Assembly (NCBI GenBank): GCA_002368155.1
Contig: AP018180.1
Location: 4,983,007 to 5,047,006, forward strand
Direction: 5' to 3'
Source of the DNA: Nostoc carneum NIES-2107
Lineage (GTDB): Bacteria > Cyanobacteriota > Cyanobacteriia > Cyanobacteriales > Nostocaceae
DNA: 64,000 nucleotides
A program made the position numbers and the translations under genes. Below the pieces are notes generated by a model that did no database searches, was not told where the DNA came from, and saw nothing but the letters and a program-made list of their open reading frames with translations. Shown one piece after another: positions 55,160-64,000 of this stretch (position 1 is the stretch's first letter; the number at the start of each line of letters is the position of its first letter).

Positions 55160-56677
55160 CTAAAAATTAGATGGAACACAAACATCTGGCGCACACAAAC
55201 CCTGAAACTTTATTGTTGTCACCTCAAAAGAACTCAAATCAACACAACGAATAGCATGATTATTCGTATCAGCAATATATAACTTTGAACCCATAACACT
55301 CAATCCCGAAGGCTCAAAAAATCTACTATTTTTACCTTGTCCATCCTGCAAACCCATTGCACCATCGCCCAAAATTGTTTGACAATTACCAGTGCTAGGA
55401 CTAACTAATTTAATTTTGTGATTGTAAGTATCTGCTACCCAAAAAAAATTATCTGCATATTCCACTCCTAAGCAATGCTGTAAGCGGACATTTTCACCCT
55501 GTCCATCAACATCACCAAAACCAAATAAATCTCCGCTACCGCACACAGTTCTAACTAAACGCGGTTCTACAATTCCCACACCGCGAATTGAACTTATTTC
55601 GCTATCAGCAATATATAATTCTTCGCCATTGCTAGTTATACCACTGGGTTGAGCAAAAGCAGATTCAGTTAGTAAGCCATCAACACAACCTTCTGCACCA
55701 GTACCAGCGTAAGTTTTAATTACGCCAGTTTCTAAATTCATTTCCCAAATTTGATGCGGCCCAGCCATAGCAATAAATAGAGTATTTCCTACCTTCACCA
55801 AATCCCAAGGAGAATTTAATTTAGTTTCTAAAGCAGCACCACTATCAGGGCGAATATTACGACTTTGTTCACCAGTTCCTGCTATGGTTTCTACAACTTG
55901 GTGCTGTAAATCAACTCGCCTCAAAGCATGGTTTTCTGTATCAGCAACATAGAGAATTTGATGATCTGCATCAAACGCCATCCCTTGAGGTGAAGAAAAC
56001 TCAGCTTCACTGAAATTACCATCAGTTAAACCAGATTTACCAGTGCCAATAATGTGTATAATTTCGCCTTCTAAGCTACTCATTACCAAGCGATAATGAC
56101 CAGAATCAGCAATAAATAAACCCGCTGATGTCGCTAATACTTTACCGGGAAAAGCTAAAGGTGTAATTAATGGTTGACGCTGCTTTTCTAAATTTAAGCT
56201 GAGTTCTTGAAAATTTATCGTACCTTTTTCTTTGTGTTCGGAAATCAGTTTTTCTAGTAGTTCATCTAAAGCATCACGATGTCCTTCACCAGAAACATAG
56301 CCAATTACATAACCTTGCGGATCGATAATCATTAAAGTCGGCCAAGCACGCACAGTATATTCTTGCCAAACCCGAAAACCACTATCTACTACAACAGGGT
56401 GTTCAATGTCATAACGCAAGATTGCTTGACGAATATTTTCAGTTTCTTTTTCGTTATCAAACTTCGCAGAATGAACGCCAATAACTGTCAGACTATCTTT
56501 ATATTTTTGTTCTAAATATTTTAATTCGGGCAAAATATGCAGGCAATTTATACAACAGTATGTCCAAAAATCTAAAATTACGACTCTGCCCTTGAGTTGT
56601 TTAATAGATAATGGTGTATCGGTATTAAACCAAATACTATTTTGTGGTAATTCTGGCGCTCTGACACGGGGCATCAT
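55160..56677 (-). CDS. Thioredoxin-like domain plus NHL repeats (NHLRC2-like)
   Basis: 505 residues. Residues 1-150 form a thioredoxin/AhpC-like domain (LKGRVVILDFWTYCCINCLHI) with CCINC in place of CxxC, followed by at least five NHL beta-propeller repeats (for example HYRLVMSSLEGEI, YVADTENHALRRVDL, YIADTNNHAIRCVDL). The same fusion is found in animal NHLRC2 and many bacteria. No signal peptide, so it should be cytosolic; function likely redox-related but unknown. Isolated gene, divergent from glsA. Confidence 0.9.
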   Translation of the reverse strand: MMPRVRAPELPQNSIWFNTDTPLSIKQLKGRVVILDFWTYCCINCLHILPELKYLEQKYKDSLTVIGVHSAKFDNEKETENIRQAILRYDIEHPVVVDSGFRVWQEYTVRAWPTLMIIDPQGYVIGYVSGEGHRDALDELLEKLISEHKEKGTINFQELSLNLEKQRQPLITPLAFPGKVLATSAGLFIADSGHYRLVMSSLEGEIIHIIGTGKSGLTDGNFSEAEFSSPQGMAFDADHQILYVADTENHALRRVDLQHQVVETIAGTGEQSRNIRPDSGAALETKLNSPWDLVKVGNTLFIAMAGPHQIWEMNLETGVIKTYAGTGAEGCVDGLLTESAFAQPSGITSNGEELYIADSEISSIRGVGIVEPRLVRTVCGSGDLFGFGDVDGQGENVRLQHCLGVEYADNFFWVADTYNHKIKLVSPSTGNCQTILGDGAMGLQDGQGKNSRFFEPSGLSVMGSKLYIADTNNHAIRCVDLSSFEVTTIKFQGLCAPDVCVPSNF

Positions 56678-56831
56678 AAATAATCTAAAATTCCCAATGA
56701 AACGGCATAATTATGAATAAGCGTATTGCCTATCAAGCAATGCAAATTGAATAGGTGATCGCTTCGGCTATTCTTATTTTTAGGGTTGCCTTTTTACTTT
56801 ATCGAGAAATCTTGCAAAGGCTGTATCTATT

Positions 56832-57746
56832 TTGAAAGGACTGACAGCAATCACCACTACAGAGTTATCTGCTTGGGTACAGCAAGCCAAATCCCAAGCC
56901 GATCGCGGAAGAGTCGCTGATCGCACTCCCCGATTAAATATGGCTAACCCTGATTGGTTTGCGGTTCACATCTGTTGTGGAACGGGACAAACTTACAGCT
57001 TAGGTGATACCCGTTGTGTGTTTCCCCTGATGAGTGTAATCAAAGCCTTTTCTCTACTCTATCTCTTAGAACATTTCGGTGCAGAGAAGGTTTTGCGATG
57101 GGTGGGAGTGGAACCTTCAGATGCGCCATTCAATTCCCTAGATCAATTAATGAGCGATCGCGGATACCCCCGTAATCCCATGATTAATAGTGGCGCAATT
57201 ACCCTAGCCGATAAATTACCTGGAGAAAATGCAAGCGATCGCACTCAACGATTTTGTCTCTGGCTGAACCAATTAGCAGACTGTCAACTGAAGTTAGATG
57301 AACTTATGCTAGCTTCAGTCCGATTAACTCGTTCCCCAGCTAATCAAGCGATCGCTAATCATCTCGTGCAAACCGGATACCTAAAAAACCTTGATATTGC
57401 TCTTGACACATACGAGCAAATTTGCTGTCTTTCAGGGACTGTAGAAGATTTAGCCAAACTGGGACAACTTTTAGCTTGTGAAAATTCCCTCTTAGCAACA
57501 AAAAACCGCAGGATTGTTAACGCTGTCATGTTAACCTGCGGCTTATACGAAGCCTCTGCGGAGTTTGCTGTCAAAATCGGTCTACCAATGAAATCTGGTA
57601 TTGGTGGGGGGTTGGTAGCAATAGTACCAGGTGAGGGTGCGATCGCTTGTTATAGCCCCGCCTTAGATAAAGTAGGTAATCCCGTAGCAGGGCTAGCATT
57701 TATAGAAGTTTTAGCCCAAAACCTCAATTTAAGTATCTTTGGGTAA
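56832..57746 (+). CDS. glsA: Glutaminase A
   Basis: Hydrolyses glutamine to glutamate and ammonia. The 304-residue protein is a serine-dependent beta-lactamase-fold glutaminase: GRVADRTPRLN near 26, catalytic Ser-x-x-Lys in FPLMSVIKAFSLLYLLEHFG (Ser about 62), NPMINSGAI (about 113) and KSGIGGGLVAIVPG near the end (about 256-269). Length is normal. Start is TTG 56832 with no clear ribosome site; conserved sequence begins soon after, so the error is small. Confidence 0.94.
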   Translation: MKGLTAITTTELSAWVQQAKSQADRGRVADRTPRLNMANPDWFAVHICCGTGQTYSLGDTRCVFPLMSVIKAFSLLYLLEHFGAEKVLRWVGVEPSDAPFNSLDQLMSDRGYPRNPMINSGAITLADKLPGENASDRTQRFCLWLNQLADCQLKLDELMLASVRLTRSPANQAIANHLVQTGYLKNLDIALDTYEQICCLSGTVEDLAKLGQLLACENSLLATKNRRIVNAVMLTCGLYEASAEFAVKIGLPMKSGIGGGLVAIVPGEGAIACYSPALDKVGNPVAGLAFIEVLAQNLNLSIFG

Positions 57747-57756
57747 ATCCTAACCG

Positions 57757-59421
57757 CTATTCCTGAGCGCTTTCGCCTTCAGCAGCAGGTGTTGGCGTAG
57801 CTTCTGGTGATGGTACTGTTTGCGGTGCAGGAGATTCAATAATTTCCGGTAGTGTTGGCGCTAAAGTGGGCGATGTTTCAGGGGTAGGGCGTGGACGACG
57901 CTGGAAATATTTACTCAAATCCGTTCTTGTTCGCTGTTTTACCTGAGGCTTGGGTGATTCTGTTGCCGTAGGTGTTGGTGTTACTTGGGGTTGCGGTTGT
58001 TCCGTCGCCGTAGGCGTTGGCGTTACCTGTGGTTGTGGCGATTCCGTCGCCGCAGGTGTTGGTGTTAGCTGGGCTTGTGGCGATTCTGTTACCGTAGGCG
58101 TTGGCGTTACCTGGGGTTGTGGCGATTCTGTTACCGTAGGCGTTGGCGTTACTTGAGGTTGTGGCGTTTCTGTTACCGCAGGTGTTGGCGTTACCTGTGG
58201 TTGTGGCGTTTCTGTTACCGCAGGTGTTGGTGTTGTCTCTGGTAGTGTTGGCGACACGCTAGGAGATGGTGTAGCCGTAGGGCGAGAACGGCGTTTGAAA
58301 TATCCGCCTTTTGGTTTTTCTGGTTGTGGAGTGACTTTTTCAGGTAACTCAGTCGCAGCAGGTGATGGTACAGCCGGCTGCGGTTCTGGGCTAGCTTCTG
58401 GTGATGGTAGAACTGATGGTTCTGTTATCGGTGTTTCTGGAATCTCAATTGCTGGGGTTGGCTTAGTTTCAGGCGTGGGTTCAGAGCTAGGTGCAGGTTC
58501 AGTAGGCGGTGTCTTCGGAATATAGTTTGGATCGACAATGCCACGCACATCATCAGCTTTGAGTTCGCCATTCACAATTCGTGAGAGAGTATCTTTACCT
58601 TTAGGTTCGTAATTAATCAACCCAACTGTAGTATTAAAGACATTTTTGACAGGATTACCCTGGTTATCAAGAAATTCTAGCTTCACCCAGTTTTTACCAG
58701 GTTTGAAACCTTTGAGGTAAACTGCTTGCCAGCGATCGAGAACAAAGCTTTCACCATTAATTGTGCAACGAATCCGCCAATCACTGATTCCGCTATTGGA
58801 GTTGTCTTGCGAAACAAGGTGTAGGGGAGCGTTAGTTAAATAAAAGTCTAATAATATTGGTTCTGCCCCATAATCACCTTGAGGGCTGCTGTAGGTTAGT
58901 ACAGGTAGTGCTGGCTCTGGATTATTATCATCAGTTTTGGCTAAAATGTGAAACTTTATCTGGGCGTAAGCACCTTCATTTTTAAAACTTTCATCCCAAG
59001 GGCGAGATGCGAAGACACGTAAGCTGTGAGTTCCTGGGGATAAGTCCGAGAAAACTAATGGCTTATTTAAGTCATAAACAGCTATATGTGGTTGGTTATC
59101 CAAAATTACATGGAGATGAGGCCCCAATTCCCATTTTGGATCTTTAAATATAGGCAGATCCTTAACTTGAAAGCGGACTGTCACCTGATTATCAGACAAG
59201 ACTTCATCAGCTTGAGGTGTAATAATCGCAACCTGTGGCTGGTAGATTTCCAATGCGGAGCGCAGTTCTTGGATTGTTGCTGGTGGAGAAACTTCCGCAA
59301 ATTCCTGAAAACTTTTTTGTGGGTTTGCTCGACTACCCACTACTACATCTTGGCTGACAGCTTTATCACCACAGCTTGCCAAACTCAAGACTAGTAAAAA
59401 TGTCATTAACCATTTCACCAC
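57757..59421 (-). CDS. Lipoprotein with Pro/Thr tandem-repeat C-terminus
   Basis: 554 residues from GTG 59421, chosen because AGGAGG (59433-59428) lies 6 nt before it and it gives a compact lipoprotein signal (WLMTFLLVLSLASC). Residues about 50-320 form two or three beta-sandwich-like segments (VAIITPQADEVLSDNQVTVRFQVKDL, HLHVILDNQPH, WRIRCTINGESFVLDRWQAVYL; in part), as in surface or periplasmic Ig-type domains. The last 230 residues are Pro/Thr/Glu-rich: RRRSRPTATPSPS-type blocks flank about six copies of a 15-residue PTPTVTESPQPQVT unit. Probably cell-envelope located; role unknown. Confidence 0.8.
   Translation of the reverse strand: MVKWLMTFLLVLSLASCGDKAVSQDVVVGSRANPQKSFQEFAEVSPPATIQELRSALEIYQPQVAIITPQADEVLSDNQVTVRFQVKDLPIFKDPKWELGPHLHVILDNQPHIAVYDLNKPLVFSDLSPGTHSLRVFASRPWDESFKNEGAYAQIKFHILAKTDDNNPEPALPVLTYSSPQGDYGAEPILLDFYLTNAPLHLVSQDNSNSGISDWRIRCTINGESFVLDRWQAVYLKGFKPGKNWVKLEFLDNQGNPVKNVFNTTVGLINYEPKGKDTLSRIVNGELKADDVRGIVDPNYIPKTPPTEPAPSSEPTPETKPTPAIEIPETPITEPSVLPSPEASPEPQPAVPSPAATELPEKVTPQPEKPKGGYFKRRSRPTATPSPSVSPTLPETTPTPAVTETPQPQVTPTPAVTETPQPQVTPTPTVTESPQPQVTPTPTVTESPQAQLTPTPAATESPQPQVTPTPTATEQPQPQVTPTPTATESPKPQVKQRTRTDLSKYFQRRPRPTPETSPTLAPTLPEIIESPAPQTVPSPEATPTPAAEGESAQE
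57955..58230. repeat. 45-bp tandem repeat inside the lipoprotein gene
   Basis: About six units of roughly 45 bp, each coding PTPxxTExPQPQVT on the minus strand. The variation is mostly at one Pro/Thr/Ala position and one Gln/Ala position, so repeat number could change by slippage. Confidence 0.85.
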
Positions 59422-59508
59422 AGCGAACCTCCTAGAGAGGAGATTCTCTAACACTGCTTTGTGCCACGAGTTCATGCCTGATTCCACCCAGCGTATATTT
59501 TCCAACAA

Positions 59509-60216
59509 CTGACAGATTGTTTTGGCTCACACTGCCCATAGGGAAATATAGCCCAAAAGTAAGCTAGATGAGGGGGATGAGGGAGAGATGGGGGGACAAC
59601 GAGAAATAACCATTACCCATTACCCATTACCCATTACCCATTCCCCATTCCCCATTACCCATTACCCATTACCCATTACCCATTCCCCATTACCCGTTAC
59701 CTTAAAAATTTCTGACTTTATGAATAAAAAATACTAATACTTAGTTCCTCACACCTAGTCCCTTGTTCCTAAGTTGTGAATTTATGCAGTTTGTCACAGC
59801 TAAATTATCTTTATTTTGTGTTTTTTTCAGAACTGCTTCAATATGTCATCTTCATGACAGTTTTTTTTCACAACAGCAAATTTGGAGACTACAACAGCAA
59901 GCACAACTGCTGAAACCCTTGCTGTGGAAAGGTAAACCATAAGTTTTACGAATTGTTATCGTTTGTAAATAAAATGAATAATCTATTGACTTTTTGTCAA
60001 TTAGTTTGAACTTCAAAGGCAGATTAGACAATTATTCCAGTGATTTTGAATTATTGTTAAATTCTCTCCAACAATGTACAACTCAAGACTTTATAATTCA
60101 ACAGAAACAAACTTCCACATCGGGTCTTAATCGCCCCCCAGAAAATCTGGCGGATGCGAGAATGGTTAACTTTGTGGTTTCCTGATTCCTCATTCCTTAT
60201 CTTGAGAGGAGGTCGA
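59509..60216. other. psaA upstream region with STRR
   Basis: Contains (CCATTAC)n/CCATTCC heptamers at about 59610-59700. To the right is AT-rich sequence in which the psaA promoter and long leader must lie. AGGAGG right before the psaA ATG (60206-60211 region) is a strong ribosome site. I cannot fix a promoter box. Confidence 0.6.
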
Positions 60217-62475
60217 ATGACGATTAGTCCTCCGGAGCGAGAGGAAAAAAAGGCAAAAGTAATAGTCGATAACGATCCTGTACCTACCTCTTTTGAGAGA
60301 TGGGCACAACCTGGACACTTCGACAGAACTCTAGCCAGAGGTCCCAAAACCACCACATGGATTTGGAACCTACATGCCCTCGCCCACGATTTTGATACAC
60401 ATACAAGCGATCTACAAGATATCTCCCGCAAGATATTCGCAGCCCACTTCGGTCACTTAGCTGTAGTGACTATTTGGCTGAGCGGGATGATATTCCACGG
60501 TGCTAAGTTCTCTAACTACGAAGCTTGGCTCAGTGACCCACTCAACGTTAAGCCTAGTGCTCAAGTCGTTTGGCCTATTGTCGGGCAAGACATCTTAAAT
60601 GCCGATCTCGGCGGCGGCTTCTATGGTATCCAAACCACCTCTGGCTGGTTCCATATATGGCGTGGCTGGGGTATTACCAACTCATTCCAGCTATACTGCA
60701 CTGCCATTGGCGGTTTAGTACTAGCAGGCTTGTTCCTGTTTGCTGGTTGGTTCCATTACCACAAGCGTGCTCCTAAACTGGAATGGTTCCAGAATGTGGA
60801 ATCCATGCTGAATCACCACCTGCAAGTATTGCTAGGCTGTGGTTCCTTGGGATGGGCTGGACACTTAATTCACGTGTCCGCACCAACAAACAAGCTATTG
60901 GATGCAGGGGTAGCTGTTAAAGATATCCCCTTGCCCCACGAGTTCATCCTGAACAAGAGCTTGTTAATAGACCTATTCCCTGGTTTTGCAAATGGTATAG
61001 CACCTTTCTTCACCTTGAACTGGGGTGCTTATGCTGACTTCCTAACCTTTAAAGGTGGTCTCAACCCAGTAACAGGCGGCTTGTGGATGACTGATATATC
61101 TCATCACCACTTAGCGATCGCTGTACTGTTCATCATTGCTGGTCACCAATACCGCACTAACTGGGGTATAGGTCACAGCATTAAAGAGATCCTCGAAAAC
61201 CATAAAGGGCCATTTACAGGTGAAGGTCACAAAGGTCTTTACGAAAACCTGACCACATCTTGGCACGCTCAGTTGGCAACCAACCTTGCCTTCTACGGTT
61301 CTTTGACTATCATCGTCGCGCACCACATGTACGCGATGCCACCCTATCCATATTTGGCAACTGACTACGCTACTCAGTTGTGTATCTTTACTCACCATAT
61401 GTGGATCGGTGGTTTCCTGATTGTTGGTGGTGCTGCTCACGCTGCGATTTTCATGGTGCGTGATTACGATCCAGTTGTGAACCAAAACAACGTACTGGAT
61501 CGGGTACTTCGTCACCGAGATGCGATTATCTCCCACTTAAACTGGGTTTGTATCTTCCTTGGCTTCCACAGCTTTGGACTGTACATCCACAACGACACAA
61601 TGCGTGCCTTGGGCCGTCCCCAAGACATGTTCTCCGATACAGCAATTCAATTGCAGCCAGTATTTGCTCAGTGGATACAAAATATCCACGCCTTAGCTCC
61701 AGGTGGAACAGCACCCAACGCTTTAGAACCTGTTAGCTATGTATTCGGTGGCGGTATTTTGGCTGTAGGCGGTAAAGTAGCAGCTGCTCCCATTGCTTTG
61801 GGTACAGCAGACTTCTTAATTCACCACATTCATGCCTTTACCATTCACGTAACCGTTCTCATCCTGTTAAAGGGTGTGCTGTATGCTCGTAGTTCTCGTC
61901 TGATTCCAGACAAGGCAAACTTGGGCTTCCGCTTCCCTTGCGATGGGCCAGGTCGTGGTGGTACATGTCAAGTATCCGGCTGGGATCATGTATTCCTCGG
62001 ACTATTCTGGATGTACAACTCCCTGTCAATTGTACTTTTCCACTTCAGCTGGAAGATGCAATCTGATGTTTGGGGAACTGTAGACGCAGCAGGTAATGTA
62101 ACTCACATTACTGGTGGTAACTTTGCCCAAAGTGCCATCACAATCAACGGCTGGTTGCGTGACTTCTTGTGGGCGCAAGCTTCACAGGTAATCAACTCCT
62201 ACGGAAGTGCGCTGTCTGCTTATGGTCTAATCTTCTTGGGCGCTCACTTTGTATGGGCATTCAGCTTGATGTTCCTGTTCAGTGGTCGTGGTTACTGGCA
62301 AGAACTCATTGAATCCATTGTTTGGGCTCATAATAAACTGAAGGTAGCACCAGCAATTCAACCTCGCGCTTTGAGCATTACTCAAGGTCGGGCAGTAGGT
62401 GTAGCTCACTACCTCTTAGGAGGAATTGCTACTACCTGGGCATTCTTCCACGCACATATTCTTTCAGTAGGGTAG
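60217..62475 (+). CDS. psaA: Photosystem I core protein PsaA
   Basis: Reaction-centre subunit of photosystem I, eleven membrane helices, binding P700, the A-branch cofactors and half of the FX cluster. 752 residues from ATG 60217 (GAGGAGG 4-5 nt upstream; the open frame to 60154 is not used). FX cysteines are in [20 protein letters not shown]700 axial His in the AHHMYAMPP...FLIHHIHAF helices, A0 Met in [15 protein letters not shown]. Sequence is typical of Nostocales with some unusual positions near [16 protein letters not shown] and [12 protein letters not shown]. psaB follows after 125 bp. Confidence 0.98.
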   Translation: MTISPPEREEKKAKVIVDNDPVPTSFERWAQPGHFDRTLARGPKTTTWIWNLHALAHDFDTHTSDLQDISRKIFAAHFGHLAVVTIWLSGMIFHGAKFSNYEAWLSDPLNVKPSAQVVWPIVGQDILNADLGGGFYGIQTTSGWFHIWRGWGITNSFQLYCTAIGGLVLAGLFLFAGWFHYHKRAPKLEWFQNVESMLNHHLQVLLGCGSLGWAGHLIHVSAPTNKLLDAGVAVKDIPLPHEFILNKSLLIDLFPGFANGIAPFFTLNWGAYADFLTFKGGLNPVTGGLWMTDISHHHLAIAVLFIIAGHQYRTNWGIGHSIKEILENHKGPFTGEGHKGLYENLTTSWHAQLATNLAFYGSLTIIVAHHMYAMPPYPYLATDYATQLCIFTHHMWIGGFLIVGGAAHAAIFMVRDYDPVVNQNNVLDRVLRHRDAIISHLNWVCIFLGFHSFGLYIHNDTMRALGRPQDMFSDTAIQLQPVFAQWIQNIHALAPGGTAPNALEPVSYVFGGGILAVGGKVAAAPIALGTADFLIHHIHAFTIHVTVLILLKGVLYARSSRLIPDKANLGFRFPCDGPGRGGTCQVSGWDHVFLGLFWMYNSLSIVLFHFSWKMQSDVWGTVDAAGNVTHITGGNFAQSAITINGWLRDFLWAQASQVINSYGSALSAYGLIFLGAHFVWAFSLMFLFSGRGYWQELIESIVWAHNKLKVAPAIQPRALSITQGRAVGVAHYLLGGIATTWAFFHAHILSVG

Positions 62476-62489
62476 CAATCAGCTATAAG

Positions 62490-62560
62490 GAGTACTGAGT
62501 GCTGAGTACTGAGTGCTGAGAATTCAGAAATCATTACTCAAAACTCAGAACTCCCAAAGC
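62490..62560. repeat. Short degenerate tandem repeat in the psaA-psaB spacer
   Basis: GAGTACTGAGTGCT-like units (about 62490-62520) and CAGAACTC/CAAAACTC repeats follow the psaA stop. They form weak stems but no terminator with a U-tract, agreeing with psaA-psaB co-transcription. Confidence 0.7.
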
Positions 62561-62600
62561 TGAAACATGATGGCTAAAGGTCAGAGGAATTATCAAACCT

Positions 62601-64000
62601 ATGGCAACAAAATTTCCAAAATTTAGCCAGGATCTCGCACAGGACCCGACTACTCGTCGGATATGGTATGCGATCGCTACAGGCAACGACTTTGAAAGCC
62701 ATGATGGCATGACTGAAGAAAATCTTTACCAAAAGATTTTCGCCACTCACTTCGGTCACTTGGCAATCATCTTCCTGTGGGCTTCCAGCCTCCTGTTCCA
62801 CGTGGCCTGGCAAGGTAACTTTGAACAGTGGATCACAGATCCCCTTCACATTCGCCCCATCGCCCATGCGATTTGGGATCCCCACTTTGGTAAACCAGCT
62901 ATTGAAGCTTTTACCCAAGCTGGTGCTAGCAACCCTGTAAACATTTCTTACTCTGGTGTTTACCACTGGTGGTATACCCAAGGTATGAGAACCAATGCTG
63001 ACCTCTACGCAGGTTCTATCTTCCTGCTATTGTTCGCATCAGTTCTATTGTTTGCTGGCTGGTTGCACTTGCAACCCAAGTTCCGTCCAAGCCTGGCTTG
63101 GTTTAAGAATGCTGAATCTCGCCTTAACCACCACTTAGCAGGTTTGTTTGGCGTTAGCTCTTTAGCTTGGGCTGGTCACTTGATTCACGTTGCTATCCCC
63201 GAAGCTCGCGGACAGCACGTAGGTTGGGATAACTTCCTCACTACTCCTCCTCACCCAGCAGGGTTACAACCCTTCTTTACTGGTAACTGGGGTGTTTACG
63301 CTCAAAACCCTGACACAGCTGGTCATGTATTTGGTACATCCCAAGGTGCAGGTACTGCAATTCTCACCTTCTTAGGTGGTTTCCACCCTCAAACAGAAGC
63401 TCTGTGGCTGACTGACAATGCTCATCACCACTTGGCGATCGCTGTTCTCTTCATTGTTGCTGGTCACATGTACCGTACCAACTTTGGTATTGGTCACAGC
63501 ATCAAAGAAATGATGAATGCCAAAACTTTCTTTGGCAAACCTGTTGAAGGGCCATTCAACATGCCTCACCAAGGCATTTATGACACCTACAACAACTCCC
63601 TGCACTTCCAATTAGGTTGGCACCTAGCTTGTTTGGGTGTTCTCACCTCTTGGGTAGCGCAACATATGTACTCGATGCCCTCCTATGCGTTTATCGCTAA
63701 GGACTACACAACACAGGCAGCGTTGTACACCCACCACCAATACATCGCCATCTTCTTGATGGTTGGTGCTTTTGCTCACGGCGCTATCTTCTGGGTTCGT
63801 GACTACGACCCCGAACAAAACAAAGGTAACGTACTAGAGCGTGTGCTACAGCACAAAGAAGCGATTATCTCCCACCTCAGCTGGGTATCTCTCTTCTTAG
63901 GTTTCCACACCTTAGGCTTGTACGTTCACAACGACGTAGTAGTTGCTTTCGGTACACCTGAAAAACAAATCCTGATTGAGCCAGTATTTGCTCAGTTCGT
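62601..64000 (+). CDS. psaB: Photosystem I core protein PsaB (partial, N-terminal part)
   Basis: Second reaction-centre subunit of photosystem I. The ATG at 62601 opens [20 protein letters not shown]; about 466 codons are present before the window ends, out of about 740 expected. Visible hallmarks: [29 protein letters not shown] (in part), [15 protein letters not shown], helix with [25 protein letters not shown] and [11 protein letters not shown]. The frame is intact. The FX-binding and P700-ligand parts lie beyond the edge. Confidence 0.98.
   Translation, partial: MATKFPKFSQDLAQDPTTRRIWYAIATGNDFESHDGMTEENLYQKIFATHFGHLAIIFLWASSLLFHVAWQGNFEQWITDPLHIRPIAHAIWDPHFGKPAIEAFTQAGASNPVNISYSGVYHWWYTQGMRTNADLYAGSIFLLLFASVLLFAGWLHLQPKFRPSLAWFKNAESRLNHHLAGLFGVSSLAWAGHLIHVAIPEARGQHVGWDNFLTTPPHPAGLQPFFTGNWGVYAQNPDTAGHVFGTSQGAGTAILTFLGGFHPQTEALWLTDNAHHHLAIAVLFIVAGHMYRTNFGIGHSIKEMMNAKTFFGKPVEGPFNMPHQGIYDTYNNSLHFQLGWHLACLGVLTSWVAQHMYSMPSYAFIAKDYTTQAALYTHHQYIAIFLMVGAFAHGAIFWVRDYDPEQNKGNVLERVLQHKEAIISHLSWVSLFLGFHTLGLYVHNDVVVAFGTPEKQILIEPVFAQF

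Noticed and set aside
57950-58525. Gly/Val-rich open frames on the plus strand (GVGVTWGCGDSV-type repeats)
   Set aside because: They are the antisense shadow of the Pro/Thr repeat in the lipoprotein gene.
59738-59756. CCTCACAC motif resembling the unpaired core of the small RNA Yfr1
   Set aside because: The match is partial (GTTCCTCACAC) and the expected flanking hairpins are not visible.
60154-60216. 21-residue upstream extension of PsaA
   Set aside because: The AGGAGG site is placed for ATG 60217, and [14 protein letters not shown] is the conserved PsaA N-terminus.
1-64000. CRISPR array, tRNA or rRNA genes, prophage
   Set aside because: The repeats seen are 7-bp tandem units, palindromes or MITEs without spacer structure; no cloverleaf, rRNA or phage structural gene was recognised by eye.

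Overview
The window comes from a filamentous, probably heterocyst-forming cyanobacterium (Nostocales, close to Nostoc/Anabaena/Calothrix). The supporting signs are very frequent HIP1 octamers (GCGATCGC), photosystem I genes at the right end, a dnaE gene split by a naturally split intein, hoxUYH standing apart from hoxEF, many 7-bp tandem repeats (STRRs) between genes, and PEP-CTERM, KGK and DUF3011/DUF6464 proteins typical of this group. No rRNA, tRNA, CRISPR array or prophage is visible.

Layout. 1-3.9 kb: nitrate assimilation operon on the minus strand (nirA-nrtA-nrtB, cut by the window edge) with a textbook NtcA promoter. 4.1-5.2 kb: an intact IS1-family element inserted into a decayed IS5-family transposase. 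5.2-8.4 kb: cobalt ECF transporter cbiMNQO on the minus strand behind a cobalamin riboswitch. 8.4-12.4 kb: small conserved genes, a nuclease-like orphan, a MITE, and dnaE-C with the C-terminal split-intein half. 12.7-22.8 kb: gatA, a hydrolase, a RodZ-like protein, a PEP-CTERM protein, two VOC proteins, ylqF/rbgA, a DUF4142 lipoprotein, a PfpI protein, and a formate-dehydrogenase/FdhD fusion remnant. 23.3-29.4 kb: a beta-hydroxyacid dehydrogenase-type enzyme, a methyltransferase behind an IS4-type remnant, pfkA, a GH43 fragment and a muconolactone-isomerase-like gene that meet inside a MITE. 30.2-32.8 kb: methionine salvage genes mtnD-mtnX-mtnB plus a small monooxygenase. 33.6-39.3 kb: an OmpR-type two-component pair, an amino-acid permease, a lipoprotein methyltransferase and an SDR. 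39.5-44.6 kb: bidirectional NiFe hydrogenase hoxUYH, divergent from hcp, which has an FNR-type operator. 45-54 kb: an 815-aa AAA+ ATPase with an unrecognised N-terminal half facing a ~1800-aa serine/threonine kinase - AAA - GAF - histidine kinase hybrid. 54-59.5 kb: DUF952, KGK, thioredoxin-NHL, glutaminase and a Pro/Thr-repeat lipoprotein. 60.2-64 kb: psaA and the start of psaB.

Most coding content is ordinary cyanobacterial chromosome. The less ordinary material is (i) the AAA+ protein and its giant convergent neighbour, with a ~200-bp G-rich mobile repeat between them; (ii) three families of miniature repeats, each present twice here, one of which supplies the stop codons of two convergent genes; (iii) nested insertion sequences; and (iv) several operator-like palindromes. 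I found no clearly new multi-gene system; the AAA+ protein is the best candidate for undescribed biology.
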